54,150 nt of DNA from Lachnoclostridium sp. (GTDB lineage Bacteria > Bacillota > Clostridia > Lachnospirales > Lachnospiraceae), in contig JAETRR010000027.1 in assembly GCA_021770065.1 (NCBI GenBank), positions 1-54,150 of the forward strand. Direction: 5' to 3'. The notes under the pieces are model-generated. The model had not been told where the DNA came from, made no database searches, and saw only the letters and a list, made by a program, of their open reading frames with translations. Below are positions 26,460-35,211 of the stretch, piece after piece. The first letter of the stretch is position 1. Every line of letters begins with the position of its first letter. The position numbers and the translations under genes are program-made.

Positions 26460-27501
26460 GTTAATGTTATTTGATTCCACACTGCGTGACGGAAATCATG
26501 CGGTGCGGCATCAGATTGGGAAGGAACAGATAGAGGATTATTGTCTGGCTATGGACGGGACAGGAGTGCATACCATTATTGTGGGGCACGGTAACGGCCT
26601 GGGAGCTTCCTCCCTCCAGGTTGGATTTTCAAAGCTGTCAGAACATGAGATGCTGGAAACCGCAAGAAAAAATCTGGAGAAAACCAGGCTGGGGGCTTAT
26701 ATGATACCCGGATTCGGGACAATCCGGGACAACCTGGAGCCCGCAATCCGTGACGGTGTTGAGGTATTTACCATAGGCTGCCATTGCACGGAAGCGGATA
26801 CGACCAAACAGCATATTGAATTTCTGAGGAAAAAAGAAAAAGAAGTTTATGGCGTTCTGATGATGTATCATATGGCTTCGGCAGAAAAGCTTCTTGAGGA
26901 AGCAAGAAAGATGCAGTCTTATGGGGCCATGGGAGTAATTCTGATGGATTCTGCCGGCGCCTCCACACCGGATATGGTACAGAGGACTGTCAGTACCCTG
27001 TATGACAGTCTCAAGATTCATGTGGGTTTTCATCCTCATAATAATATGGGAATGGCAGTGGCAAATGCCTATACCGCATATATGGAAGGCGCAGATATCA
27101 TTGACGGAACGCTCCGGGGCTTTGGAGCGGGGGCTGGAAACTGCCAGCTGGAGGATGTGGTGGCCCTGTTTGAAAAATGCAGGATTAAAACAGGCATTGA
27201 TTTCTACCGGATGCTGGATGCCAGCGAGACAGTGATGCCGGAACTCATGGGAAGGGATATGGGTCAGGATCCTTTAAGCATTGTCAGCGGCCAGGCAGGC
27301 GTCTTTTCCGCATTTAAACTTCCGGTCCAGAAGGCGGCAGAGGAATTTCGTGTAGATGCCAGAGATATTTTTTATGAACTCGGCAAGAGAAAGGTAGTTG
27401 CCGGCCAGGAGGATATGATTGTAGAAGTAGCGGAGGGCTTAAGCCGGTTTGCGGGAGGCGGCCCGGGAAACATTAATTACCAGCTGGAGTCATTACTTTG
27501 A
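26452..27501 (+). CDS. 4-hydroxy-2-oxovalerate aldolase family (DmpG/MhpE)
   Basis: This 349-aa class II pyruvate aldolase cleaves or forms 4-hydroxy-2-oxo acids from pyruvate and an aldehyde. Metal ligands Asp8 (FDSTLRDG), His194 and His196 (HPHNN), Arg12 and the general base His16 (GNHAVRH) are in place. The tyrosine that lines the site in DmpG/BphI (AGVYSSF) is Phe285 here (AGVFSAF), which may relax aldehyde choice or stereocontrol. The start at 26452 has AGGTGG ahead and overlaps the dehydrogenase gene. In this setting it is probably biosynthetic. Confidence 0.92.
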   Translation: MAKLMLFDSTLRDGNHAVRHQIGKEQIEDYCLAMDGTGVHTIIVGHGNGLGASSLQVGFSKLSEHEMLETARKNLEKTRLGAYMIPGFGTIRDNLEPAIRDGVEVFTIGCHCTEADTTKQHIEFLRKKEKEVYGVLMMYHMASAEKLLEEARKMQSYGAMGVILMDSAGASTPDMVQRTVSTLYDSLKIHVGFHPHNNMGMAVANAYTAYMEGADIIDGTLRGFGAGAGNCQLEDVVALFEKCRIKTGIDFYRMLDASETVMPELMGRDMGQDPLSIVSGQAGVFSAFKLPVQKAAEEFRVDARDIFYELGKRKVVAGQEDMIVEVAEGLSRFAGGGPGNINYQLESLL

Positions 27502-27539
27502 AACAGTAAATTGCGGTACTTTAAGACGGGAGGAGAAAA

Positions 27540-29324
27540 ATGAACGTTTCGGAATTTATTTTTGATTACTATGCAAAAAAGGGCATAGACACGGCCTTTA
27601 TGGTAACAGGCGGCCAGGCAATGTGGCTGAACGATGCCATAGGAAAAAATGAAAATTATAAAATTATCTGTACGCATCACGAGCAGAGTGCGGCCATGTC
27701 GGCAGACGCTTACGGACGGATTCGGAATAAACCGGCACTGGCAATTGTGACGGCCGGCCCCGGCAGTGTAAATGCGATGAACGGCGTGGTAGGGGGATAC
27801 ACCGATTCCGCGCCTATGATTGTTATTTCCGGCCAGGCGGCTCTTTCCTTTGTGCAGTATCAGGAGGCCACCGGGATCCGCCAGTATGGAGTTCAGGGGA
27901 TCAACATCCGTCCGCTGGTGGAGAATGTGACAAAGTATTTCATTACCGTAGACGATCCACAGAAGATAGCGTATTACCTGGAGAAAGCTTACCATGAGGC
28001 TGTTACAGGCCGGCCGGGGCCGGTCTGGATTGATGTTCCGCTGGATATACAGAAGGCGGAGGTCAATGAAAAGTATCTGGAAAAATATGTGCCGGAAAAG
28101 GAACCGGAGGGCCGGGTATCTTTAAATCAGGCAGTAAGACAGGCGTATAAGCTGTTAAAGGATGCGAAGCGTCCGGTATTTCTTGTGGGGCAGGGAGTCA
28201 GCCTTGCCGGTGCCAGAAAAGAGTTTTATGAGTATGTGAATCAGGTGCGCATCCCTGTTATTACCGCCCGCCTCGGAATTGATCTGATAGAATCAGACAG
28301 TGATCTTTATGTGGGAAGGCCGGGGAACTACGGAGAACGGGCGGCGAATTTTGCAATCCAGAATGCGGATGTGATCCTTTCTGTGGGATGCAGGCTTGCT
28401 TCCTCGCTGGTGGGACACAGTCCTCAGATGTTTGGAAAGAATGCCTATATTTATGTGGTAGATATCGATCAGAAGGAGCTTGATAAGCCCGGAGTAAAGA
28501 TTGATTATAAAGTAAAGGCGGACTGCAGGGACTTTTTCGCAAAGCTTCTGGAAAAGCTGCCGGAGAATTCTCTGCCCGGATATGAAGACTGGGTAAAGAC
28601 CTGCAATACATGGAAGCAGAAGTATCCGGTAGTCCAGCCGGAGTATAAAGACGAAAAACCGGTGAATTCTTACTATTTTATTGACCGCCTGTCTCAGATA
28701 GCGCCGGACAACGCGGCTGTTCTGGTAGATACCGGTTCCTGTTTCCATGTGGCCTGCCAGACCTGGAAGCTGAAAAAGGGACAGAAATATTTAACTACAG
28801 GCGGCCTTTCTTCCATGGGATACTGGTGTGCCGGGATTGGAGCCTGCATGGCAAATGACAGGAAGGATACCATTGTGATTACAGGTGACGGAAGCCTGCA
28901 GATGAATCTGCAGGAATTTGCGCCGATTAAGCATAACAGACTGCCCATTAAGGTTTTTATTTTAAATAACAACGGGTATCTTCTGATACGCCATACACAG
29001 CATAATTTTATGGAGGATCGGTTTATCGGTGAAAGCCCGGATACAGGCGTATGGTGTCCGGATGCCATGGAGATTGCGAAAGCATATGGGATCAAGGGAA
29101 TTCGTATTGAACATGTATCAGAGGCAGATGAAAAGATCCGTGAGGCACTGGCCTGTGAGGGACCGGTAATCTGTGAGGTTATGACGCCCCGGTGGCAGCT
29201 CCTAATTCCGAGAATTGCTTCGGACAAGAGGCCGGACGGAACCCTGGTATCAAGAAATTATGAAGATATGTTTCCGTATCTTCCGGCAGAGGAGCTTCGG
29301 GAAAATATGATAGCAGAAAAGTAA
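27540..29324 (+). CDS. ThDP-dependent acyl transferase, acetolactate synthase/YerE-like
   Basis: A 594-aa thiamine-diphosphate enzyme with the acetohydroxyacid synthase layout: N-terminal PYR domain with Glu48 (THHEQSAAM), central domain, and C-terminal PP domain with Gly449-Asp450-Gly451 and Asn476-Asn477 of the ThDP motif. Housekeeping acetolactate synthase is unlikely because no regulatory subunit or ilv gene is near and it sits straight after RfbH, DmpF and DmpG. YerE of the yersiniose pathway is a member of this family that adds a two-carbon unit from pyruvate to CDP-3,6-dideoxy-4-ketohexose. Here the donor 2-oxo acid may come from the aldolase. Confidence 0.82.
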   Translation: MNVSEFIFDYYAKKGIDTAFMVTGGQAMWLNDAIGKNENYKIICTHHEQSAAMSADAYGRIRNKPALAIVTAGPGSVNAMNGVVGGYTDSAPMIVISGQAALSFVQYQEATGIRQYGVQGINIRPLVENVTKYFITVDDPQKIAYYLEKAYHEAVTGRPGPVWIDVPLDIQKAEVNEKYLEKYVPEKEPEGRVSLNQAVRQAYKLLKDAKRPVFLVGQGVSLAGARKEFYEYVNQVRIPVITARLGIDLIESDSDLYVGRPGNYGERAANFAIQNADVILSVGCRLASSLVGHSPQMFGKNAYIYVVDIDQKELDKPGVKIDYKVKADCRDFFAKLLEKLPENSLPGYEDWVKTCNTWKQKYPVVQPEYKDEKPVNSYYFIDRLSQIAPDNAAVLVDTGSCFHVACQTWKLKKGQKYLTTGGLSSMGYWCAGIGACMANDRKDTIVITGDGSLQMNLQEFAPIKHNRLPIKVFILNNNGYLLIRHTQHNFMEDRFIGESPDTGVWCPDAMEIAKAYGIKGIRIEHVSEADEKIREALACEGPVICEVMTPRWQLLIPRIASDKRPDGTLVSRNYEDMFPYLPAEELRENMIAEK

Positions 29325-29340
29325 AACCAGGTGGCAGAAG

Positions 29341-30255
29341 ATGAAAAGAGCAGCAGTGACAGGGGCAACCAGTATGATCGGCGCAGCCCTGATCCGGGAA
29401 TGTATAGCAAACAATGTGGAGGTTCTTGCGATTGTGAGGAGGCAGTCTGCCCGTCTTGACAGACTGCCTAAGTCGGATCTTGTTAAGCTTTATGAGTGTG
29501 AGCTGGACGAACTGGATACGGCAGGCGGAGACGGACAGGAATATGATGCCTTTTACCACCTGGCCTGGGCGTATACGTCCAAAGCAGACAGGGACGATCC
29601 GGTGCTTCAGGAAATGAATATCAGATATACGCTGGAGGCAGTGAAGCTCGCTCACAGGCTTGGCTGCAGCAGGTTTATTTTTGCCGGTTCCCAGGCGGAA
29701 TATGGGAGGGTGGATCATGTGATTACCCCGTATACGGAGATAAATCCCCTTATTTCTTACGGAATGGCAAAATATGCCGCAGGAATGCTGGGCAGGAAGC
29801 TGTGCTCCCGTTATGGGATGCTTCATATCTGGGGAAGAATATTCAGTGTATACGGATGCTATGACAATGAAGGGACAATGTTAAACTACGCAATCGATCA
29901 GTTTATAAAGGGAGAACCGGCAGGATTTTCGGCGGCTGTACAGCTGTGGGATTATCTCTGGGAGGATGATGCCGGGAAAATATTTTATCTGCTGGGCGAA
30001 CGAGTGAATGAGAGTAAGGTGTACTGTATCGCAAACGGAAAACCGCGGCCTTTGAGGGAATATATCATGGAGATGAAAAAGGCCTTTGGAGGGAACCCGG
30101 AATGTGTATTTGAGAGCGAGCCGGATCCGAAAGCCATAAATCTCCAGGCAGATGTGAGTGAACTGGTGAAAGATATCGGTTATACGCCGGATACTTCTTT
30201 TGAGGAAGGAATAAAGAAGATGATTCGATTCAGAAAAGGCAGGGGAGAGCTTTAG
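29341..30255 (+). CDS. NAD(P)-dependent sugar reductase/epimerase (extended SDR)
   Basis: A 304-aa SDR with TGATSMIG (7-14) for the cofactor and Tyr140-x3-Lys144 (YGMAK) as the catalytic pair, plus a C-terminal substrate domain ending in DIGYTPDTSFEEGIKK, as in nucleotide-sugar epimerases. By position it is the last enzyme of the CDP-sugar run. It may reduce the ketone left by the ThDP enzyme, as YerF does for yersiniose, though a 4-reductase (abequose/paratose synthase-like) role is possible. It is not RmlD-like in motif. Confidence 0.75.
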   Translation: MKRAAVTGATSMIGAALIRECIANNVEVLAIVRRQSARLDRLPKSDLVKLYECELDELDTAGGDGQEYDAFYHLAWAYTSKADRDDPVLQEMNIRYTLEAVKLAHRLGCSRFIFAGSQAEYGRVDHVITPYTEINPLISYGMAKYAAGMLGRKLCSRYGMLHIWGRIFSVYGCYDNEGTMLNYAIDQFIKGEPAGFSAAVQLWDYLWEDDAGKIFYLLGERVNESKVYCIANGKPRPLREYIMEMKKAFGGNPECVFESEPDPKAINLQADVSELVKDIGYTPDTSFEEGIKKMIRFRKGRGEL

Positions 30256-30268
30256 GGGAAACAGGGCT

Positions 30269-30670
30269 ATGGAGAAGACAATGATTCAGTTTATAAAATT
30301 CGGCATTGTGGGAGTATCAAATACACTGATTTCCTATGTCATGTATATGATTGGAATCGGCCTGGGCTTTCATTACCTGCTGGCCAATTTTCTGGCATTT
30401 ACAGTGAGTGTCATCAATTCTTTTTATTGGAATAACCGTTATGTATTTAAGAAAGGAGAGGGCGAGGCGCGTTCTCCCTTTAAGGTATTCGTGAAAACGG
30501 CCCTCTCTTATGCGGGAACGGGGCTTGTTCTAAGCAGTATTCTGCTTGCGGTCCAGGTAGATATGCTCGGAGTACCGAAATGGCTGGCGCCGCTGATTAA
30601 TCTGGCAGTTACGGTACCGCTGAATTTTATTCTGAATAAATTATGGGCATTCCGGTCAGAATCGGATTAA
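30269..30670 (+). CDS. gtrA: GtrA family membrane protein
   Basis: A 133-aa protein with four hydrophobic segments and the GtrA pattern FIKFGIVGVSNTLISY at the start, then NSFYWNNRYVFKK in the middle and PLNFILNKLWAF at the end. GtrA proteins are thought to flip Und-P-linked sugars across the membrane. The gene is 14 nt after the SDR and 17 nt before the GtrB-like transferase, so the three are likely one transcript. This links the CDP-sugar module to an Und-P carrier. The start could be ATG 30281. Confidence 0.9.
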   Translation: MEKTMIQFIKFGIVGVSNTLISYVMYMIGIGLGFHYLLANFLAFTVSVINSFYWNNRYVFKKGEGEARSPFKVFVKTALSYAGTGLVLSSILLAVQVDMLGVPKWLAPLINLAVTVPLNFILNKLWAFRSESD

Positions 30671-30686
30671 GCTCCGGGGAGGTAAT

Positions 30687-31646
30687 ATGAAAAAAGTAAG
30701 CATATTGATTCCTACATACAATGAAATAGAAAATGTAGAAAATCTGAGTGCTGCGATTGCAGGCGAGATGGGAAAGCTGCCCCAGTACGATTACGAGATC
30801 ATTTTTATTGACAATGATTCCAAAGACGGGACAAGGGACGCTCTGAGAAAAATGTGCGGACGCGATCACCGCATTAAGGCCATTTTTAATGCGAAAAATT
30901 TCGGACAGAATAATTCGCCTTACTATGGCCTGACACAGACGACCGGGGACTGTGCCATTATGATGTGCGCAGATTTCCAGGATCCTGTGGAGATGATTCC
31001 CAAGCTTCTGCAGGAATGGGAAAATGGATATAAGATTGTCAGTGCCATTAAAACTACAAGCAGAGAAAATAAGATTATGCGTTTCCTCAGGACCTGCTAT
31101 TATAAAACAATCAAAAAATTCTCTGATGTGGAACAGATTGAACACTTTACGGGCTTTGGCCTGTATGATCGTTCTTTTATACAGATTATGAGGGATATAA
31201 AGGATCCCACGCCTTTTTTGAGGGGAATTGTAGCCGAATTCGGGTTCCGGCGCAAAGAGCTGCCTTACGAGCAGCAGAAACGGAAAGCCGGGAGGACAAA
31301 AAATAATTTTTATTCCCTGTATGATGTGGCAATGCTGAGTTTTACCTCTTATACAAAGATTGGACTGAGACTGTGCACCTTTGTAGGATTTGCCATCGCT
31401 TTTGGCAGTTTCTGCATTGCACTGCTGTACCTGGTATTAAAACTTTTATACTGGAATACGTTTGTGGCCGGAACAGCGCCCATATTGATAGGGATGTTCT
31501 TCCTTGGTGCGATTCAGCTGATATTTATGGGAATTCTCGGGGAATATGTTCTGAGTATCAATGCCAGGGTAATGAACCATCCGCTTGTGATTGAAGAAGA
31601 GAGAATCAATTTTGATGAAGCCCCGGAAAATTTAAAGAAGGATTAA
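30687..31646 (+). CDS. gtrB: GtrB/Dpm1-like Und-P glycosyltransferase (GT2)
   Basis: A 319-aa GT2 enzyme with a GT-A domain and two C-terminal membrane helices, which loads a sugar from an NDP donor onto undecaprenyl phosphate at the inner face. Asp42 in FIDNDSKDG, the ADFQDP block (95-100; Asp96 and Asp99 bind metal) and the helices at about 229-260 and 268-290 fit the GtrB class, as does RTKNNFYSLYDVAM. It follows gtrA. The donor may be the CDP-branched sugar made by the upstream genes, but UDP-glucose cannot be excluded. Confidence 0.9.
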   Translation: MKKVSILIPTYNEIENVENLSAAIAGEMGKLPQYDYEIIFIDNDSKDGTRDALRKMCGRDHRIKAIFNAKNFGQNNSPYYGLTQTTGDCAIMMCADFQDPVEMIPKLLQEWENGYKIVSAIKTTSRENKIMRFLRTCYYKTIKKFSDVEQIEHFTGFGLYDRSFIQIMRDIKDPTPFLRGIVAEFGFRRKELPYEQQKRKAGRTKNNFYSLYDVAMLSFTSYTKIGLRLCTFVGFAIAFGSFCIALLYLVLKLLYWNTFVAGTAPILIGMFFLGAIQLIFMGILGEYVLSINARVMNHPLVIEEERINFDEAPENLKKD

Positions 31647-31675
31647 GCTGTGGATGCCGGCGGAGGAATCGTAGC

Positions 31676-32863
31676 ATGAAAACCTTATATTTGAAACTGT
31701 TTATCATACTCAGCCTGTTTTTTCCGGCTGTTTACAGTCCGTTTCAGGAAGATTACAAAATAGAATATTATGTCATATTTACACTGGCATATGCAGTCCT
31801 CCTGCTTTACATGGCCTGGCAGATGCTTTACGGCCGGCGTAAACATGGGGACAGGCTTCTCGCCGTATATCTGGCAGGAATTCTGATTTACAATGCATTA
31901 TCCCTGTATATGAATGCAAAGTATCTTCACTGGTATGGTGAACAGATTAACAATACCATTTCGTTTCTGTTCCTTTTATGTCTATGCTGGTATGAGGACA
32001 GTCTGGGTGAACAGGGTGACAGCCTGGTGATGTTCTTTCTCCGGTGTGCCGTACTGTCTAATATATTGAGCATTGTATTTTTTTTCATGGGATATATGAG
32101 CTACATTATCTGTAACAACCAGTTTTGTTTTTATCGGCTTTCCGAGGAATTTTATGAGTTCCGTCATCACTGGATCTACAGTCATAAAAGTGAGTATGCT
32201 TTGATGCTGACTGCATTTATAACTGTAGCAGTCCGGTTTCGGAATCTGTTCCGGAACCGGCTGGCCTGGTATTTCAGTATGGCTGTTTTTCTGACAGCAT
32301 TGTTTCTGACTCACTCCTGGACAGGATTCGCGGCTGTGGCTTTGGTATGCATGGGGAGTTTTATGGACAGAATAGACTGGAAGAAGACAAGGTTTCGCAA
32401 AATATATCTGCTTTGGGGAGCTGCGGCTGCTGCAGGAGGAGGAATATTTCTGAAAGTTGTTGCCAGAGAACGGAGTTTGTTTTCTCTGGGCGGCCGTCTG
32501 GACATCTGGAGAGGGGCTGCAAGAGAGATATTGCATAAGCCGGAAGGATGGGGATACTGGTTTACGGAAGTGCTTTTTGAAGTAGCGCCTGACTGGCAGA
32601 CAAATAATGCCCATAATGTATTCTTAAATTCCATGCTCCGCTTTTCTTTACCTGCGGGCCTCTGCTTTACGCTGCTGTTTTTGATGATTATGGGATATTC
32701 CCTGCATAAAAGCAGAACATGGATGGCAGCGGGAATGTGGATTGGATTTCTGCTCCTTTTAAATATGGATTACTGTCTGTTGAACTATAATATGGGAATG
32801 TTTCTATTCACTGTGTTTCTGGTCTGTATTTATGAGCCTGGGAAAAGGACAGAAGGAGCCTGA
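31676..32863 (+). CDS. O-antigen polymerase/ligase family membrane protein, second copy
   Basis: A 395-aa protein with about ten hydrophobic segments. The outside loop has ERSLFSLGGRLDIWRGAAREI and, later, AHNVFLNSMLRF, the Arg and His-Asn pattern of the Wzy_C superfamily. Its sequence is only distantly like the member at 7235. It may polymerise or ligate the glycan that carries the decorated repeats. GGAGGA is upstream, and it sits between gtrB and an acyltransferase gene. Confidence 0.76.
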   Translation: MKTLYLKLFIILSLFFPAVYSPFQEDYKIEYYVIFTLAYAVLLLYMAWQMLYGRRKHGDRLLAVYLAGILIYNALSLYMNAKYLHWYGEQINNTISFLFLLCLCWYEDSLGEQGDSLVMFFLRCAVLSNILSIVFFFMGYMSYIICNNQFCFYRLSEEFYEFRHHWIYSHKSEYALMLTAFITVAVRFRNLFRNRLAWYFSMAVFLTALFLTHSWTGFAAVALVCMGSFMDRIDWKKTRFRKIYLLWGAAAAAGGGIFLKVVARERSLFSLGGRLDIWRGAAREILHKPEGWGYWFTEVLFEVAPDWQTNNAHNVFLNSMLRFSLPAGLCFTLLFLMIMGYSLHKSRTWMAAGMWIGFLLLLNMDYCLLNYNMGMFLFTVFLVCIYEPGKRTEGA

Positions 32864-33967
32864 ATGGAAAGGAAGAGACAAAAGAAGAGTTTGAGCCCGG
32901 AGGGCATAACTGATGCCGATAAAATTTTGTGGATTGAAGTACTGAGAATTGCTGCCTGCTTTGCTGTTGTTGTATTTCATGTGGGATCCATGCAGTTTTC
33001 TTCCATACAGGCCGGTACGCAAAAGTGGCAGGCCTTAAATTTCTGGCGCAGTCTGACAAGCTTTGCAGTACCGGTGTTTTTTATGATCAGCGGTCTTTTA
33101 TACTTAGAACCTCTGAAAAAAATATCTGTTTCGCAATTATATAAAAGAAATATAGGGAAACTGTTTATCACATACTGGTTTTGGATTTTGTTTTATGGAG
33201 TATGGAATGTTACAGTATATCTGGGAATTAGAACATATCCGGGTGAGCTTATCAAAGAAATTGTGAAAACAGCCCTCCTGTCGCCGCCGGCACATATGTG
33301 GTATTTACCTGCATTAATAGGTATTTTAATGATTAGTCCCATATTGAGGCTGATAACTGAAAAAGAGGACTCTGATTTATTGAAATATACCATTGTACTG
33401 TGTTTTGGTTTTGGAATTATAAGAAAGACACTGCTGCTTTTTGAGGTTCCGCATAAAGAGCTTGTGTCTTCTGTAATTAACAGTATTATACCGGAATTGA
33501 CGTCCGGCTGGATCGGATGTTTTCTGGCGGGTTTTTACATAAACAAACGCGGATTATCCCGAAAAGAAGAATACGGTCTGTATTTTATGGGTATGCTGAG
33601 TATATTTGCGGGTATTTTGTTAAATTTGAGGAGTTCCCTGCAGACAGGCACTGCAGTAGACAGCTTCTGCAGTAATCTTACGCTGTTTCCGACTATGTAT
33701 GCATTAGCCGTTTTTGTTTTTTTTATGAAGCATAAATGGAATGCAGAAAAGATTCAGAAGATAGTCCTGAAGGTTTCCCGGTGTACGCTGGGGATTTATA
33801 TTCTTCATCCCTGCTGGATCGATGTATTTGAAAAAATGGATATTGCCGCAGTAAGTTATAGTCCGTGGATTATGGTGCCGGTATTGGGGCTCGTTGTTTT
33901 TGCGGCAAGCTGGATTTGTACATTCATTTTAAAACAGATTCCAGTAACAGGAAAATGGCTTTGCTGA
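32864..33967 (+). CDS. AT3-family membrane acyltransferase (OafA-like)
   Basis: A 367-aa membrane-bound O-acyltransferase with about ten hydrophobic segments. The first segment carries the family motif with Arg28 and His39 (WIEVLRIAACFAVVVFHVG). Such proteins acetylate or succinylate surface sugars using acyl groups from the cytoplasm. It begins right after the Wzy-like gene stop, with AAGGAG inside that gene's end. Its codon use is more A/T rich than the neighbouring rml genes. A GC-poor promoter region follows. Confidence 0.87.
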   Translation: MERKRQKKSLSPEGITDADKILWIEVLRIAACFAVVVFHVGSMQFSSIQAGTQKWQALNFWRSLTSFAVPVFFMISGLLYLEPLKKISVSQLYKRNIGKLFITYWFWILFYGVWNVTVYLGIRTYPGELIKEIVKTALLSPPAHMWYLPALIGILMISPILRLITEKEDSDLLKYTIVLCFGFGIIRKTLLLFEVPHKELVSSVINSIIPELTSGWIGCFLAGFYINKRGLSRKEEYGLYFMGMLSIFAGILLNLRSSLQTGTAVDSFCSNLTLFPTMYALAVFVFFMKHKWNAEKIQKIVLKVSRCTLGIYILHPCWIDVFEKMDIAAVSYSPWIMVPVLGLVVFAASWICTFILKQIPVTGKWLC

Positions 33968-33979
33968 TATATTACAGGC

Positions 33980-34008
33980 TTGTCCTCTTTTCCATTTAAT
34001 GCTATAAT
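33980..34008 (+). promoter_or_regulatory. Sigma-A promoter of the rml/Wzm/Wzt operon
   Basis: TTGTCC (33980-33985), 17 bp, TATAAT (34003-34008), then a leader of about 75 nt to the rmlB start with AAAGGAGA. It begins a new transcription unit after the acyltransferase gene. Confidence 0.65.
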
Positions 34009-34088
34009 ACCCATATCTATGAGTATGTTTAGCCAAAGTCGGCTGCCATACAACTGGAAAAGTATATATTTTAAAGGAGAACCATCCT

Positions 34089-35171
34089 ATGAGAACTTAT
34101 CTCGTTACCGGAGGAGCCGGCTTCATCGGCTCTAACTATATTCACTATATGTTCCGCAAATACGGCGGCAGCATCCGCATTATCAATGTAGATGCGCTCA
34201 CCTATGCCGGCAATCTGGAGAATCTGAAGGATGTGGAAAATCAGGATAATTACACGTTTATCCGCGCCGATATCCGCGACAGAGAAGCCATTGAAAAGAT
34301 TTTCGCAGAAAATGATATAGACCGCGTTGTACATTTTGCAGCGGAAAGCCATGTAGACCGCAGCATCCGCAATCCGGAGATCTTCGTGGAAACCAACGTA
34401 CTTGGTACGCTGGTGATGCTGAACGCGGCCAAAAAGGCATGGGAGCTTCCGGACGGAACCTATAAGGAGGACAAGCGTTTCTTATATGTATCTACCGATG
34501 AGGTGTATGGATCTCTGGAAGAAGGGGATACCTATTTCTATGAGACCACGCCTTTTGCGCCCCACAGTCCTTACTCGGCCAGCAAGGCATCCGGCGACAT
34601 GCTGACAAAAGCCTACTGGGATACCTACAGATTCCCGGTTAACATTACAAGCTGCAGCAACAACTACGGCCCCTATCAGTTCCCGGAAAAGCTGATTCCC
34701 CTCATTATCAACAACGCATTGCAGGGAAAGAAGCTTCCCGTATACGGGGACGGCAAAAATGTCCGCGACTGGCTCTATGTGGACGATCACGCCAAAGCCA
34801 TTGACATGGTACAGGAAAAGGGACGTCTGGGTGAACGCTACAACATCGGCGGCCACAATGAAAAGCAGAATATCGAGATTGTAAACATTATCCTGGAAAC
34901 CCTGCAGGAGATGCTCTCCGAAGATGATCCGAGAAAAGCCCTGGTCAGCAAAGATCTGATCACTTATGTGGAGGACCGGAAAGGCCATGACCGCCGCTAT
35001 GCCATAGCTCCGGATAAGATCAAGGAAGAGATCGGCTGGTACCCGGAAACCATGTTCAAAGAGGGAATCCGTCTCACCATCCAGTGGTTCTTCGAGCACG
35101 AAGACTGGATGAAAAACGTAACCAGCGGCGATTATCAGAAATATTACGAGGAAATGTATCAGGTAAAATAA
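34089..35171 (+). CDS. rfbB: dTDP-glucose 4,6-dehydratase
   Basis: This 360-aa SDR turns dTDP-glucose into dTDP-4-keto-6-deoxyglucose. TGGAGFIG (7-14), the active-site triple Thr136-Asp137-Glu138 (STDEVYG) and Tyr162-x3-Lys166 (YSASK) identify it. It is the branch point here: its product serves both RmlC at 36201 (rhamnose route) and the RffA aminotransferase at 48588 (Fuc4N route). AAAGGAGA is upstream. Confidence 0.96.
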   Translation: MRTYLVTGGAGFIGSNYIHYMFRKYGGSIRIINVDALTYAGNLENLKDVENQDNYTFIRADIRDREAIEKIFAENDIDRVVHFAAESHVDRSIRNPEIFVETNVLGTLVMLNAAKKAWELPDGTYKEDKRFLYVSTDEVYGSLEEGDTYFYETTPFAPHSPYSASKASGDMLTKAYWDTYRFPVNITSCSNNYGPYQFPEKLIPLIINNALQGKKLPVYGDGKNVRDWLYVDDHAKAIDMVQEKGRLGERYNIGGHNEKQNIEIVNIILETLQEMLSEDDPRKALVSKDLITYVEDRKGHDRRYAIAPDKIKEEIGWYPETMFKEGIRLTIQWFFEHEDWMKNVTSGDYQKYYEEMYQVK

Positions 35172-35180
35172 AAATCATAC

Positions 35181-35211
35181 AGGGACAGACGCTGGAATAG
35201 TGCCTGTCCCT
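35181..35211 (+). promoter_or_regulatory. Hairpin between rmlB and rmlA
   Basis: AGGGACAG (35181-35188) and CTGTCCCT (35204-35211) form a perfect 8-bp stem with a 15-nt loop. There is no U-tract, so it is more likely an mRNA-stability or partial-attenuation element than a full terminator. Confidence 0.45.

Noticed and set aside
27540..29324. Considered as housekeeping acetolactate synthase (IlvB)
   Set aside because: No ilvN or branched-chain amino-acid gene is near; the setting after RfbH and the aldolase favours a sugar role. A tree would settle it.
29341..30255. Considered as the missing RmlD
   Set aside because: Length is similar, but the motifs are those of an extended epimerase/reductase and the gene lies in the CDP-sugar run, not the rml operon.
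34482..35099. Long antisense frame across rmlB
   Set aside because: It is the mirror of a conserved dehydratase gene with biased codons; its translation has no recognisable domain.
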